From positions 2,647 through 9,062 of the forward strand of contig NZEH01000017.1 of assembly GCA_002690375.1 (NCBI GenBank): DNA of 6,416 bases, in the 5' to 3' direction. The notes below the pieces were generated by a model. The model was not told where the DNA came from. It was given only the letters and a program-made list of their open reading frames with translations, and did no database searches. This document shows positions 5,575 through 6,416 of this stretch, one piece after another (position 1 is the first letter of the stretch; each line of letters begins with the position of its first letter). This stretch comes from Dehalococcoidales bacterium (GTDB lineage Bacteria > Chloroflexota > Dehalococcoidia > Dehalococcoidales > ARS1013). The position numbers and the translations under genes are program-made.

Positions 5575-6306
5575 ATGAGAACAGCTTTAATATATCTTAT
5601 GGCACTTACCATGGCTGAGGTGGCCACCGTTGCCTTGTCGCCTATGTGGGGAATGGTGGGCCATGTTCTCATATTTAGTGCTATATTAGTGCACTCATCC
5701 TTTCCACCGCGAAAGCCGCTGGTGCTGTCACTGTCACTGATCCCCTTGGTAAGAATAATAAGCCTGACAATGCCTATAGCCGACCTTCCCCAGATGTTGT
5801 GGTATCCTATTATTTATACGCCACTACTGGCAGCGACGCTAGTGGCCACCCGGATTATGGGCTACAAACGAGAAGATATCGGGGCTACCATAAAGTTGTC
5901 TCGCACTCAGTTGGCAATTGGTCTAACCGGGATTGTGTTCGGAGTGATGGAGTATTTTATCCTACATCCAGAGCCTCTAGTACCTGACCTCAACTGGCAG
6001 ACTCTATGGCTGCCGGCATTTATTCTCCTAGTTACTACAGGGTTTACTGAGGAGCTCATCTTTCGTGGAGTGCTACAGCGAACCGCAGTGGAAACGCTCG
6101 GCAACTGGCGGGGAATAGTCTATGTCAGTTTCCTGTTTGCCATTCTGCATGTAGGCTTTCTTTCCTGGGCTGATGTCGCCTTTGTTTTTGCTATTGCGAT
6201 GTTCTTTGGCTGGACAGTAAAAAAGACAGGGACACTTTCCGGTGTAACCATATCTCATGGACTAACTAATATAATGCTATTTATTGTTGCGCCCTCTATT
6301 TTCTAG
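5575..6306 (+). CDS. CPBP family intramembrane glutamic-type endopeptidase (CAAX protease/Abi family)
   Basis: This 243-residue integral membrane protein has the three signature motifs of the CPBP (Abi/Rce1-like) family in order: EELIFRG with E159, E160 and R164; FAILH with F188 and H192; and SHGLTN with H228 and N232. All the expected catalytic residues are present. About eight hydrophobic segments surround them (roughly 3-22, 24-40, 49-66, 75-94, 112-130, 144-158, 180-194, 199-215), with a hydrophobic tail. Bacterial members cleave membrane-bound substrates or process peptides, and some give self-immunity to bacteriocins, but no bacteriocin-like gene is seen here and the substrate is unknown. 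The ATG has AGGA (5566-5569) 5 bases upstream, and a strong promoter precedes it. It stands alone: the gene to its left diverges and the reading frame to its right converges. Confidence 0.92.
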   Translation: MRTALIYLMALTMAEVATVALSPMWGMVGHVLIFSAILVHSSFPPRKPLVLSLSLIPLVRIISLTMPIADLPQMLWYPIIYTPLLAATLVATRIMGYKREDIGATIKLSRTQLAIGLTGIVFGVMEYFILHPEPLVPDLNWQTLWLPAFILLVTTGFTEELIFRGVLQRTAVETLGNWRGIVYVSFLFAILHVGFLSWADVAFVFAIAMFFGWTVKKTGTLSGVTISHGLTNIMLFIVAPSIF

Positions 6307-6416
6307 ACGGCCATCGCAATTATTCTAACAGCCACTATAACAGCAAATACCATCACCAACGGCACAATACCTATGGTAAGGAACCTTGCTACTCGCATGG
6401 AAACATCAGACTTCCC
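6303..6416 (-). CDS. Partial 3' end of an unidentified membrane protein gene (5' end outside window)
   Basis: Read on the minus strand, the frame is open from the window edge to a TAG at 6305-6303, giving 37 residues that end in a long hydrophobic segment (FLTIGIVPLVMVF and onward) with a single Arg near the end. This fits a C-terminal transmembrane helix. The stop codon overlaps that of the CPBP gene on the other strand. The opposite plus-strand frame is also open here but has no start signal and follows a stop. With so little sequence the product cannot be named, and the frame may not be coding. Confidence 0.42.
   Translation of the reverse strand, partial: GKSDVSMRVARFLTIGIVPLVMVFAVIVAVRIIAMAV

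Noticed and set aside
5575..6306. CPBP gene as part of a bacteriocin immunity or abortive-infection system
   Set aside because: No bacteriocin precursor, export gene or defence partner is near; the gene stands alone, so only the protease family is called.

Overview
The window reads as a stretch of ordinary bacterial chromosome with moderate GC, clear Shine-Dalgarno sites, sigma70-like promoters and ATG, GTG and TTG starts. An uncultured Chloroflexota (Dehalococcoidia-like) bacterium would fit: a bifunctional phosphoglucose/phosphomannose isomerase, mannosylglycerate metabolism and a ProVWX-type betaine transporter occur together in that group. That placement is inference from gene content, not from a sequence comparison.

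Layout. Bases 1-2554 (+) hold the end of a glycine betaine/proline-type ABC importer operon: the C-terminal CBS part of the ATPase ProV (cut by the window edge), the permease ProW, and the substrate-binding lipoprotein ProX. The proW-proX gap carries a hairpin, an extended -10 promoter candidate and a perfect Shine-Dalgarno before a TTG start, so proX may have its own transcript. Two hairpins follow proX. Next to the second lies a decayed fragment (about 2661-2893) of another ProW-type permease. Bases 2917-5076 (-) carry a stand-alone HAD phosphatase of the mannosyl-3-phosphoglycerate phosphatase family and, upstream of it on the same strand, a SIS-domain bifunctional phosphoglucose/phosphomannose isomerase. 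Each has a promoter candidate. Bases 5077-5574 are a non-coding divergent promoter region. Bases 5575-6306 (+) encode a CPBP/CAAX-type membrane protease with its own good promoter. A probable partial reading frame on the minus strand enters from the right edge and ends tail to tail with it, the two stop codons overlapping.

How the genes fit together. The transporter would import betaine-type compatible solutes. The isomerase makes mannose-6-phosphate from fructose-6-phosphate, a precursor of GDP-mannose. The phosphatase would perform the last step of mannosylglycerate synthesis. The locus therefore looks like an osmoadaptation neighbourhood combining solute uptake and solute synthesis, although the synthase (MpgS) and the mannose-1-phosphate steps are not in the window. 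I found no CRISPR array, tRNA, rRNA or intact mobile element, and no convincing novel system. The most unusual items are the permease relic beside a strong hairpin and the layered signals in the proW-proX gap.
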